From Brachynemurus nebulosus (lineage: Eukaryota > Arthropoda > Insecta > Neuroptera > Myrmeleontidae): DNA of 64,000 bases. The stretch spans positions 28,979,280 through 29,043,279 of the forward strand of contig JAPWDM010000008.1 in the NCBI GenBank assembly GCA_035578155.1, read 5' to 3'. The notes under the pieces are model-generated. The model saw only the letters and a list, made by a program, of their open reading frames with translations. It had not been told where the DNA came from and did no database searches. Position numbers and translations under genes: made by a program. This document shows, piece by piece, positions 11,338 to 21,609 of this stretch. The first letter of the stretch is position 1; each line of letters opens with the position of its first letter.

Positions 11338-11714
11338 CAGTCGACTCTCGTTAATTCGAAACTCAAGGGACTTAAAATATTACGAATTATAGAGAGGTTC
11401 GAATTATCGCAGGTAACAATTTTAATTATTTAAGCATTTGCGATGAATGAACTTGAACTTGTCTCAAAATGTACTTACAATCTTTCTGTCTCTTTCTCTC
11501 TGCAACTTTGAATTGTGGAGTGTTTGACGCCGATGAGTTCGAATTAACGCGTCGTTTTGTTACGTAGCAATGAGTTTTTCATTCGAATTACCAAGTGTAT
11601 AAAAATGTATTGTTTTAGTTCGAAATATAAAGAGATTTTTTTGGGAACTCGTGATACCTTTGAATTACAGAGAGTTTCGAATTATCGCAGGTTTGAATTA
11701 ACGAGAGCCTACTG
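11338..11714. mobile_element. pogo-like MITE, TA target site
   Basis: 377 bp bounded by TA on both sides (11336-11337 and 11715-11716). Ends are CAGTCGACTCTCGTTAATTC and the inverted GAATTAACGAGAGCCTACTG. Inner sub-repeats such as TTCGAATTATCGCAGG occur twice. TA target choice and CAG...CTG ends fit the Tc1/mariner-pogo group. No transposase is encoded. Confidence 0.8.
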
Positions 11715-11762
11715 TATATACAAATTTTCAGTTAAAGTAAAACAAACACGTATAGAACAGCT

Positions 11763-11975
11763 ATTAATAAGTAAAACGCTTTACTTTGCAAATACATCAC
11801 TTTTATTGTTAAAACTCTTATGACATATTTCGGTCAATATGATCATTATCAAACAAATTTCTTTGATTACTATTAGACTTGTTTGGTAATGGTCATATTG
11901 ACCGAAACATGTCATAAGAGTTTTAACAATAAAAGTGGTATTTTTATAGTGTTTTATTTATTAATAACAAATTTG
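11763..11975. repeat. Inverted pair of Penelope-like tails with hammerhead-like motif
   Basis: Two copies of a sequence of about 95 bp in opposite orientation, separated by about 20-25 bp. Each contains (in its own direction) TTTG[AG]TAATG, then [AG]TCATATTGACC, then GAAA[CT]ATGTC. This is the layout of a minimal hammerhead ribozyme (CUGAUGA, short stem II, GAAA) as found in Penelope-like element pLTRs. Both copies deviate from the core, so activity is doubtful. Similarity continues outward through TATTAATA. The whole could also be read as a simple fold-back repeat. Confidence 0.5.
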
Positions 11976-12349
11976 GAATACCAGACAGAATCTAAAATAT
12001 CAGATCATTTGAAATTGTCAGATAGGTCACTAGGTGACCTGCGAATCATAGAGTTGCTGAGATCTGTGCTAGTAATTAAAAATTTATAATAATATATAGG
12101 GACGGCACTAACGACTAACAAAATAACAGTATTGGAAGAATTTTCAAAGGCCGCAATCTAATTTCTGTTTTTATATAAAATTCAAATAAATTATATTTAT
12201 TTAATTTTTAGACATTCAGAATTATAGAAGATAATATACGTCACTTAAATGAAAGTATTCATTTTGATTTTTTATGTAATCTGTCGTCGTTGCACTTTTA
12301 CAGGCTTTCAAATCAGTTTATGGGTCAGATAATCTTTAGCCGAAGGGAG
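11976..12349. other. No gene recognised
   Basis: AT-rich spacer between the inverted pair and the monomer-type repeats. Confidence 0.35.
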
Positions 12350-12770
12350 CAAATAAGCAATGCTAAAAAAATTTTTATCATTTTGATAGCAAAAATGAAA
12401 AATTTACACTCAAATGATTCTACTTCAACTAATTATCCTAATTAAAATCACTTGCATAAACCTTGATTTGAAAAAAAAGAATTTTTAAATAACGTCACAT
12501 CGGGTTTACTAAAATTTTTCAATGCCTTAAAAATCGCAAATAAAACTAGGAGTGAATTATAGATTTCTGAAGTAGTTCTTTTTACTTTTACTTAAACTAA
12601 GCATATGTCAGACCAAAAGAAAAAAATTTCTATCAAATCAGTAGTATTTCTAAAAGAAATTTTGTCAATTTTTGTGGCAAAAATAAGAAGTTTACACTCA
12701 AATTACCTAATTTAATTAATCATGTTCAAATCACTCCTATTAAACTTAAATATTCTTTTTTACCTGACTG
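12350..12770. repeat. Dispersed monomers of about 280 bp (TTTACTAAAATTTT family), site 1
   Basis: One to two monomers with the phrases AGTTCTTTTTACTTTTAC, CAATGCCTTAAAAATCGCAAA and GTTTACTAAAATTTTTC. Related monomers occur at 18360-18830 and 50080-50215, so this is a dispersed tandem-repeat family. Confidence 0.6.
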
Positions 12771-13720
12771 TATCAGAAGGAGAGTAATGTTTTTCGAAAG
12801 TTTGTATGTATCCTCTGATTATGTATGTTTCTGTGGCCCAGTCTACAGCCTAAAAGGCTTGACGGATTTTCGTAAAGAAGGTGTCGCTGGATTCGTCTTA
12901 ATCTGGGGAGTGCTATAGGCTACATGAAATTTCAAAATTCATCCTCTAAATAGAGGATGAAGAATTTATATAGCAAACTTTGGGTCTAGAAACGTGAAAT
13001 TTTGCTGACGAGTTCTTTATGTAACCTAGGGGAGCAGCAAGAAAAGATTTTTGGAAATTCATCCCATAAGGGTATAAAGTAGGAGATGAAAAATTATGAA
13101 AGGTAAAATTTTGCATAGGGTCAGAGGGATCCTTTAGTAATATAGATGAGTATTGAAAGGGAGAAGTTTTGTGAAAATTTATCCATTAAGGGTGTAAAAT
13201 AGAGGATGAAAATTTATATAGGAAACCGCTGGGTTTATTAACGTGAAATTTTGCACAAAGGTCTTTTTAGTAACTTAGCAAGCACCAATAGTGAATTTTT
13301 GGAAATTCGTCCCTTCACGGGTTAAAATAGGGAATCAAAATTTATATAGAAAACTGTTGAGCCTAGAAATGTGAAATTTTAGACAGGGGTTTCTTATGTA
13401 ACGTAGGTGAGCACTAAGAAGGGACTTTTGAAAATCTGTCCTCAAGGGAGTAAATTAGGGGATGAAAAATTATATAAAAAATCGTTGGATTTAAGAACGT
13501 GAAACTTTTGTACAGAGATTTCTTTAGTAACGTAAGTGAGCACGAAGAGTAGCTTTTTGAAAATTCATCCCCTAAGGCGGCAAAATATGGGATGAAAATT
13601 TATATGAAAGCTAACTTTTCTCTACGAATTCGTCTGGGTAGATGGAGTTGATAACGACATAGTGTGTACAACTAGTCAATCTACAACGAGTTACGCGGAG
13701 GAAGTCGCGGACAAAAAAAA
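12771..13720. repeat. Tandem array, period about 125 bp, with RTE-like flanks
   Basis: Units start at about 12953, 13083, 13204, 13334, 13460 and 13588. Each has GGATGAAAATTTATAT, then ACGTGAAATTTTGCAC, then TTTAGTAAC-TAGGTGAGCAC-like text. Before the array is a block with CTTGACGGATTTTCGTAAAG and GTGCTATAGGCTACAT, and after it GTTACGCGGAGGAAGTCGCG. These flanks are typical of 3' regions of insect non-LTR elements, so the array is probably an amplified element tail. Confidence 0.7.
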
Positions 13721-13792
13721 ACTCTTATAAATTTCTTTTGTCAAATTCGTGGTAATTTTAGCTACCAGCCTCTGTAATTTCGTATGCGTACT

Positions 13793-13795
<3 letters not shown>

Positions 13796-13878
<83 letters not shown>

Positions 13879-13887
13879 TATATAATA

Positions 13888-13942
<55 letters not shown>
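13796..13942. repeat. (TA)n microsatellite, interrupted
   Basis: Two TA tracts (about 13796-13876 and 13903-13942) split by an imperfect ATAA-containing spacer. The inner edge is the left end of a long inverted-repeat element. Confidence 0.95.
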
Positions 13943-13945
<3 letters not shown>

Positions 13946-15684
13946 AAAAAAAAAATCGCTCTCCGCTCAAAATATCGTAGGATACGTCTAAAAAAACATC
14001 CTCACCAAAGCGCAGCTCAAAATTCCAATTTTTAGAGGTGCATCATCGAATCTAAAGTTTTCCCATTTAAATAACACAGGAAAAACGATTTTTTATGTTA
14101 TTTACTCCTGCAAACTATGAATAAATTATTTTTCCATAAAATGAATCAAAGCACCTTATTAAGCATTAAATTTTGGACAAAAAATTTCATTGAGTCAAAT
14201 TTCTATCACCAATATTTCACTTTCTACAGAGCCTTAAAATTTAAATTTCTTTAAATTCATCCCCTAAATACCTTTTTTTACATTTTTAAGCTAAACTATT
14301 AAAGATAGGACAAAAAGTTAAATGACAATTTTGTAGTCCAGCTGACGCTTTACAAAAAAGTTCTTTACAAATTTTTCGTATTACAAACAGTTACAAAGTT
14401 ACAGACCCTCAAAATTTATTTTACTTTTTTTTCTCCAAAATGGAAATTCAGCTGTTACAACTGGTGTCATGAAAAAATCTGGACCTAAGATTATGATAGA
14501 AATTTGTGTTGAGACCTCGAGAAACCAAAAAATACCTTCATTAAAATTTGCATATATATGTCCGATTTTTGGAAGCCCAAATTTTGGCCATTTTTCGCCA
14601 TTTTTAGTGCTTTTTTGCAAAAATTGGCCAAAGAGCATTACCGCATAAGAGTATATGAAAAGTGCCTAATCTTCATATATGACCCATTATGATAAAAAAT
14701 GACTACTGTAGACTAGAAACGGTAATATACCAAAAATCAGGTCGATTGCCCGCACTGGTGGTAAAATACTGGGAGGAAAAGCTTTTTTTACTTTCCTTGT
14801 TTTTTCACACAGGAATGGGGGGATTGTTGTCCGGCTGGAGTATATGGAAGTATATCATACACTTGTAAATATATGCTTCTCTTGAGATTTTTCCTTCATT
14901 CTAAGCTTAAGAAATATGACCTTGAAATTTTAAAATTGAAAATACAGGGTCTTACAGTTGGAGAAACATTTTGAGACTATTTTTTTTGAAAAGCTCATAG
15001 TTTTTTACCCCCTTTTAGATACCTACCCTAAAAAACAAAATTTCCAGGCTATATGAAAAAAAATCATGAATGACGAATTTTGTCACTTCTAAAGGTCAAA
15101 CGAGTTGTTTATTGCAGACAAATAAGGTACATTTTACAAAGATAACTGAGAGTAAGGGTGTTGTGGGTGATGGCTATTGCTTTAAACCAAATGTCCGCTA
15201 CAAAAAAAGGCTTGAGTAGATTAATTCATTCATAGTTATTTCTACTAATGTAAGATACTTTGAATTATTTTACAATATTATGTGCAGATTCGCTCCCAAT
15301 AAAACATATAATAAACCTACATCGTCTTCTATTTCTTTTTTATTAAAAGCTATTTTTCATATATTATACTAGTGTAGATTTTATGAAGTTTATTGTTCTA
15401 AAACAACAACTCAAGAATCGTACCTAATAAAGAATCAAGCAAAAATCAATTTATTACGTATTCAAAAGCAGAAGCACTTCCATTCCTGCTAAGAATCTTA
15501 ATGACAAAACTAATAAATAGAAAATCTTTTGATGTTAACCCGGTACCAGCAATGTTGTGAGATCCGAAACAGAAAAAAACACTTTGAGATTCTTAGTAGA
15601 CATTTATAGTTTTTAAGTCATTCTCGTTATGAGAATATTCCCGTCTCTATCATTTTCTTGTTCAAAGATTCTTACAGATTCTAC

Positions 15685-16198
15685 GCAGGAACGCCGGAAG
15701 CGGTCAGTTGCTCCTAGGGTTTTTGGGGTCGCTGATTACGATGAAGGGGTTGGCTAACCTCCATCACGTCAGGTTCAAGGTCATTTGAAGGTCAAGTTGA
15801 GAAAAAACCTTTTAAAAAATCTGAAAAAAATCATACCTATATTTTCGAGGTCAGCGAATCGAAATAAGGGGTCAGCTAACCTCCATCAGGTCAGGTTCAA
15901 GGTCATTTGAAGGTCAAATGGAGAAAAAACCTTTTAAAAAATCTGAAAAAAATCCCCACTTGACCTCCAAATGACCTCGAAACTGACCTCATGTAGGTTA
16001 ACCAACCCCTTATTTCGATTCGCTAACATTAAAAAAATAGGTATGATTTTTTTCAAATTTTTTAAAAGGTTTTTTCTCCACTTGACCTTCAAATGACCTT
16101 GAACCTGACGTGATGGAGGTTAGCCAACCCCTTCATCGTAATCAGCGACCCCAAAAACCCTAGGAGCAACTGACCGCTTCCGGCGTTCCTGCGTAGAT
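15685..16198. mobile_element. Nested hairpin MITE with near-perfect fold-back
   Basis: 514 bp. It begins CTACGCAGGAACGCCGGAAG and ends with the inverse, and nearly all of it folds back on itself around about 15950. Each half contains a repeated unit (AGGTTCAAGGTCATTTGAAG) in tandem, so the sequence has both direct and inverted symmetry. It lies inside the spacer of the larger palindromic element and therefore arrived later. Confidence 0.78.
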
Positions 16199-16257
16199 CA
16201 AATGTTGACCTGTGTTATCTGTATATTGTTAAAAGCTTTAGAATAACATGTCATTCA

Positions 16258-16503
16258 CTATGTATGTGAAGCTGGAGCAGATAATTTGGAAATGTATAGG
16301 TATATATATTTTGTGAGGTTTAGATAAAAGTGAGTTGGATAATGGATCGGAATTCTCCTTTCCACTGTTACTATGGTTACTACTGATTTTTCTTTGGATC
16401 CTAAGAAAAATTCTTTACATTTATTACTTATTTTTTGAGCTACAGAAAATATGCTAGTAGTTAAAATGTTTGCACTAGATTTCTGTGTATGTAATAAACC
16501 CAC
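16258..16503 (-). pseudogene. Decayed coding fragment, possibly transposase
   Basis: An open stretch of 81 codons. Residues FLGSKEKSVVTIVTVER weakly resemble the K-x-V-x-x-x-x-x-x-E-R strand near the first catalytic Asp of DDE_1 (pogo/jerky) transposases. The rest is not recognised. A second possibly related open piece (IAGTGLTSKDFLF) lies on the same strand beyond the nested hairpin, at about 15430-15590. The assignment is tentative and it may be chance. Confidence 0.25.
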
Positions 16504-17962
16504 TTTGCTTTATTATTAATTAGGAATGAATTTTGAGTTGTTGTCTTAGGAAACCACACTTCACAGTCTCTACATTGGTATAAAAAATAGCTTTTAATAA
16601 AAAAGAACTAGAAGACGATGTAGGTTTATTATGTTTTATTGGGAGCGAATCTGCACATAATATTGTAAAATAATTCAAAGTATCTTACATTAGTAGAAAT
16701 AACTATGAATGAATTAATCTACTCAAGCCTTTTTTTGTAGCGGACGTTTGGTTTAAAGCAATAACCATCACTCACAATACCCTTACTCTCAGTTATTTAT
16801 GTACAATGTACCTTATTTGTCTGCAATAAACAACTCGTTTGACCTTTAGAAGTGACAAAATTCCGTCATTCATGATTTTTTTTCATATAGCCTGGAAATT
16901 TTGTTTTTTAAGGTAGGTATCTAAAAGGGGGTAAAAAACTATGAGCTTTTCAAAAAAAAATAGTTTCAAAATGTTTCTGCAACTGTAAGACCCTGTATTT
17001 TCAATTCTAAAATTTCAAGGTCATATTTCTTAAGCTAAGAATGAAGGAAAAATCTCAAAAGAAGCATATATTTACAAGTGTATGATATACTTCCATATAC
17101 TCCAGCCGAACAACAATCCCCCCATTCCTATGTGAAAAAACAAGGAAAGTCGAAAAAAGTTTTCCTCCCGGTATTTTACCACCAGTGTGGGCAATCGACC
17201 TGATTTTTGGTATATTACCGTTTCTAGTCTAAAGTAGTCATTTTTTATCATAATGGATCATATATGAAGATTAGGCACTTTTCGTATACTCTTATGCGGT
17301 AATTCTCTTTCAAAAATTTTTTAATTTTTTTTTACACCATCGAAAAGAAATGTTAATGAAGGTCATTTTTGGTTTCTCGAGGTCTCAAAACAAATTTCTG
17401 TCATAATCTTAGGTTCAGATTTTTTCATGACACCAGTTGTAACAGCTGAATTTCCATTTTGGAGAAAAAAAAGTAAAATAAATTTTGAGAGTCTGTAACT
17501 TTGTAACTGTTTGTAATACGAAAAATTTGTAAGGAACTTTTTAGTAAAGCGTCAGGTGGACTACAAAATTGTCATTTAACTTTTTGTCTTATCTTTAATA
17601 GTTTAGCTTAAAAATGTAAAAAAAGTAAAATTTCAAGAAATTTAAATTTTAAGGCTTTGTAGAAAGTGAAATATTGGTGATAGAAATTTAACTCAATGAA
17701 ATTTTTTGTCCAAAATTTAATGCTTAATAAGGTGCTTTGATTCATTTTATGGAAAAATAATTTCTTCATAGTTTGCAAGAGTAAATAACATAAAAAATCG
17801 TTTTTTCTGTGTTATTTAAATGGGAAAAATTTAGATTCGATGATGCACCTCTAAAAATTGGAATTTTGAGCTGCGCTTTAGTGAGGATGCTTGTCTAGAC
17901 ATAGCCTACGATATTTTGAGCGGAGAGCGAAGAAAAAACAAAACAAAAATTTTTTGGCACAC

Positions 17963-17965
<3 letters not shown>

Positions 17966-18052
<87 letters not shown>
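17966..18052. repeat. (TA)n microsatellite
   Basis: About 85 bp of TA directly outside the right end of the long-TIR element, mirroring the tract at 13903-13942. Confidence 0.97.
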
Positions 18053-18060
<8 letters not shown>

Positions 18061-18106
18061 TTCTTCTAAATAATTATTATAAACAACACTAAAAAGACTT
18101 TAAAAA

Positions 18107-18345
18107 ATCAAAAAACCCGACTGCGTAAAAAGTAAACTAAAACGGTGAAAACAAGATGAAAGAGAGAAAAAGAAAATTAAATAAAAAAGTAAAGCAGTCG
18201 AAGCCATACATTGTACTAAATAAAACAGAAATGTATGATGCCTCCGACTGCTTTACTTTTTTATTCATTTTTCTTTTTCCATCTTTCATCTTGTTTTCAC
18301 CTTTTTAGTTTACTTTTTACGCAGTCGGGTTTTTTGATTTTTTTA
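18107..18345. mobile_element. Fold-back MITE, CCCGACTGCGTAAAAAG family, copy 1
   Basis: Two arms of about 100 bp (18107-18201 and 18247-18345) are inverted copies, beginning AAAAAACCCGACTGCG and ending CGCAGTCGGGTTTTTT. Inner arm ends are AAAGCAGTCG / CGACTGCTTT around a loop of about 45 bp. A second, more degraded copy is at 55857-55998. Confidence 0.8.
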
Positions 18346-18359
18346 ATTAAGTATTTTAT

Positions 18360-18830
18360 TTAATTTAATGACTCATCAAGTTTACTAAAATTTTTTAATC
18401 GGTAAAAACCGTAAATAAATTTATAAAATGATGAAACTGAAAGGGAACTACAGGTTTTTGAAGTCGTTCTTTTTATTTTTACCAAAATTAAACATGTCGA
18501 ACGACAAGACAGACTTCTATCGAATCAATCGTATTTCTAAAACGAATTTCCTAACTTGAACCATAAAAATAAAAATTTTACACCCAAGTTATCCTAATTC
18601 ACTTTAATATAACTTGATTTGAGAAATAATAATTTTTTAACTTAATGACGTCATTAAGTTTACTAAAATTTTCCAATGTCTTAGAACCATAAAATATCGT
18701 AAATATGTAAAATGATAGAATTACAAGAATGGAAGCGAACTGAAATCGTTCTTTTCATTTTTACCAAAATTAAGCACATAAAAACTCAAATCAGTTATAT
18801 TTTTAAAAGGTAGTTTGTTATTTAGGGCCA
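18360..18830. repeat. Dispersed monomers of about 280 bp, site 2 (tandem dimer)
   Basis: Two tandem monomers share TTTACTAAAATTTT, a CGTAAAT phrase, TCGTTCTTTT and TTTTTACCAAAATTAA, spaced about 275 bp apart. TAATGACGTCATTAAG joins them. They belong to the same family as 12350-12770 and 50080-50215. Confidence 0.65.
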
Positions 18831-20590
18831 TCCATAAACTACATCACGCAAAATTTTTGACTATTTTTGACCATCTCCCTCCCTGTCATCACGCTGCATC
18901 ACATCTGGTCGAACTGCCCATCTAATATTACGTCACGCTGACTTGGACCCCCTTCCCCAAGGAATCAATTAGATATAATAAATACGTTTTCTTTGCTCAC
19001 TAATTGCAACTTAAAATTTTTTTTGTTCGCAAAGAAAGTTTATTGTTTGGAAAAGTATTGTTTTTTTTTTTTGTTTGTCAACTGTAAGATAAGTTTTTTC
19101 AAACGTGATATCACGTTTGCTTGGACCCGAATCCCGTCTTCACGCTCCATCACGCTAGGCCAGAGGTTCCCAAATTTTTTTTTCTGCAGACCCCTTCGTA
19201 CAATCACTGTTTTGACAGGGACCCTTAAATCCAAAGAAACTTTAAAAAAAAATTGTAGTCTCACTTATGTTAGTTAATGACACTTGTACAATAGTTATTT
19301 AAGTCATAAGTTGCAAAATGAAGGTGTTTTCATGAGTCGTAAGTTTGTCAAAGGAGGTCGCAGATCGAATTGAATAATTGCGTGGAGTAAAAAAAAAACG
19401 CTCATTTTGCACGTGTTACATGCAATATTTTTTTCAATTTTGAATTAAAATGGAAAAAAACTAACGAAAAAAGGAAAAATAATCTCAAATTATAAAAGTT
19501 TGACAGCTACCTACATTAAAAAAATTATTTTTTCTACTCCTGTTGAAGAACACCCTCATTACATATTTGTTAATTCTTGAGAAAGTTAGGCATTATTCAA
19601 AGGTGTGGAGGAATAATCATTACTCAATACCTTTCGACCAACGAAATCACTGTATTAATCATTATTCAATGGGCTGGCGATTGTTTTGTGAATAATATAT
19701 CATTAAATTTTTAATTTCATATATGTTGCGTAGTAACGTGAAAGTAAACAAAACAATTCCTATTTTATTTTGATCATTTCCATAGATACATGTACGAACA
19801 TTTAATGAAATTAGAGATAGATTACAAATTTTATTATTTTGATTTAAAATTTATGTTCAATTTTATTTAAATTAAAAAGGGAAAAAGTCGTAGAAAAAGT
19901 ATAGTATTCTATGGCTATTACTCACTTAGATGAATTACGACACTCGCCTCGTAAACTCGGCTTGTGTCGCAATTTCATCTTCATGAGCAATAGCTATCAT
20001 TACCAGCTCATATAATAATATATTTTTTGTTTTGAATTTTTCATGGATGACCATGATGACTATAACTTACATTGTATCGTTACTATACAAATGAATTTGT
20101 TTACCTACTTTTTTTCACGCGTAATAAAAAGTGGATACTTTTTTTCATAGTGAAAAAAAATAAGCCGTTTTGACACTATCACAGGCAACTATAAAGTTAA
20201 CTTTTTAATTCAGAATTACAAAAACATAATATAATCTTTAGTTTTTAGTAATTAATGATAGACGATGTATATGACACAGAATCAATTAACATCATAATGA
20301 CATCTCGCGGACCCCTTACTAATCGTCCACGGTCCTCTGGGAGTCTGCGGACCACCTTTTGGGAACCACTGCGCTAGGCCACTACCCCCACCACCCAATT
20401 AGGTTAATCCAATCAATCACCCTAATTCAGTTCACTTTCTGCAATGACTATAATCAACCAGAGCTTCAAAGAAACAGAAGATGGCAGGGGGTTTTCAATC
20501 TTTAATCGTGATAAACTCTGAATATGTTATCAGAACAGTTTCCTTAACAAAATGATGAAAAGTTGACGTCTATTACAATTTTTTATGTCA
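18831..20590. repeat. Older repeat (GGCCATCCATAAACTAC type) split by a hAT element
   Basis: It starts GGGCCATCCATAAACTACAT, followed by CATCACGC and GGACCCCC blocks. Such phrases occur in a widespread animal repeat with 'tacgtcacgc...ggaccccc' text. It is interrupted at 19161-20371 by a hAT element whose target duplication lies in it, and resumes at 20380 with GCCACTACCCCCACC. From about 20400 on I recognise nothing further. Confidence 0.5.
19161..20371. mobile_element. Non-autonomous hAT element with 8-bp target duplication
   Basis: 1211 bp with exact CGCTAGGC duplications at 19153-19160 and 20372-20379. Ends CAGAGGTTCCCAAA and TTTTGGGAACCACTG form imperfect inverted repeats, followed by GCAGACCCC / GGTCCTCTGGGAGTCTGCGG sub-terminal blocks typical of hAT. 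No transposase ORF survives. The overlapping short open frames at 18993-19277 are not genes. Confidence 0.9.
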
Positions 20591-20845
20591 CCGAAGGATG
20601 ACATATTAATATCGTTGTGTGATCATAGTGGGGGAAACATTATTATAGAGTTGTACGTGCATATTGAATAAACGCAAGAGGGTTGTAGAGTTGTACATGC
20701 ATATTGAATAAACGCAAGAGGGCTGTATTCTCACTGTATTTAAAAAACGAGCCAAAAAATCATAAATTAACACTTTCACTGAGGTGACATTACTTAGTGC
20801 GTGTCAAAAACACGCACTTGACGAATTTTATTTAAATTTAAATCT
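20590..20845 (+). repeat. Dispersed repeat A, copy 1, with internal 47-bp duplication
   Basis: About 250 bp also found in reverse complement at 46328-46588 in Nle intron 3. It contains a tandem duplication of AGAGTTGTA[CT][GA]TGCATATTG...CGCAAGAGGG and a hairpin AGTGCGTGTCAAAAACACGCACT. Both copies have the duplication, so it predates their dispersal. Confidence 0.8.
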
Positions 20846-21155
20846 GGACTAAAATACGTAATCTGTCGTAGGTAAAAACTAGTGCATTATTTTTTAGTTG
20901 CATTAATTGACACGTTTTTATCCGACAGATGCTAACACACATGTATAGTTCCAGTGTTAACATTAAAATTTATTTTATAAAGTAAAAAAAATCAAAAAAC
21001 ATCTTTACGTACCTGTAAACTACAATGAACTTTTTAAAAATGATATTTCAACCGTGAAATCAATTCTGCAGTTAATTATATATAATTAAAATATATATGT
21101 ACATTATTAATTATTACATACTACGAGAAATTTATTCCCGAACTAATTTATACTA
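20846..21155. other. No gene recognised
   Basis: AT-rich spacer. Confidence 0.35.
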
Positions 21156-21460
21156 CACTCGCTGTACCCGCGACGTCGTTCGCGTGACACATTGTTATAA
21201 ACTCAATGGGAAGTATATAAGTGTAATAATTATACAGAACTTGCACAGAACAATAACTTTTACGTAATGGATGCGCATGCTCAAAATGGTTTTTCTATTT
21301 TCCCGTGGGAATGAGACATTTTTCCGGAATATAAAAAGTATCTTAGATGTTGACCCAGGCAATAAGTTATCATCATCACACCAAATTTCAATAAAATTCG
21401 TCCAGTAGTTTTTGCGTGATACGTGAACAGACAGACAGAAAGACAGACAAAAATTTTAAA
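21156..21460. repeat. RTE-like retroelement tail
   Basis: It starts ACTCGCTGTACCCGCGACGTCGTTCGCGTG. Downstream come ACCAAATTTCAATAAAATTC, GTCCAGTAGTTTTTGCGTG and ACAGACAGACAGAAAGACAG, then TTTTAAAAAT. This order is characteristic of 3' ends of RTE-type non-LTR elements or derived SINEs. Family is from recall. Confidence 0.6.
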
Positions 21461-21609
21461 AATCGCTGCATTGATATTTACATCGATAACTATTTACAGT
21501 AGCAGTACAATTTTCAAAAAATATTCCATATACAGAAATGGTCTCGTTACAGTTTTATTATATGTATAAATATCATATCATACATACGTGTGTATGATAC
21601 AGACTTATT

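Larger units (their letters stand above)
13942..17965. mobile_element. Long-TIR palindromic element with arms of about 1.4 kb
   Basis: The left arm (13942-15362) and right arm (16578-17965) are inverted copies at roughly 95% identity by eye. They start with TGCCAAAAAA and GCTCTCCGCTCAAAATATCG on the outside and meet a spacer of about 1.2 kb. Both outer edges abut (TA)n tracts. The spacer holds a nested hairpin (15685-16198) and a decayed minus-strand coding fragment. I infer a TA-target DNA transposon derivative with unusually long TIRs. No intact transposase is present. The left arm holds a segment related to 40640-40975 and 54540-54665. Confidence 0.75.

Noticed and set aside
12953..13640. 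CRISPR array
   Set aside because: Repeats of about 125 bp are diverged and contiguous with no unique spacers, in a eukaryotic genome.
18993..19277. Overlapping open frames on both strands
   Set aside because: They straddle the left end of the hAT element and its 8-bp target duplication, with no conserved domain.
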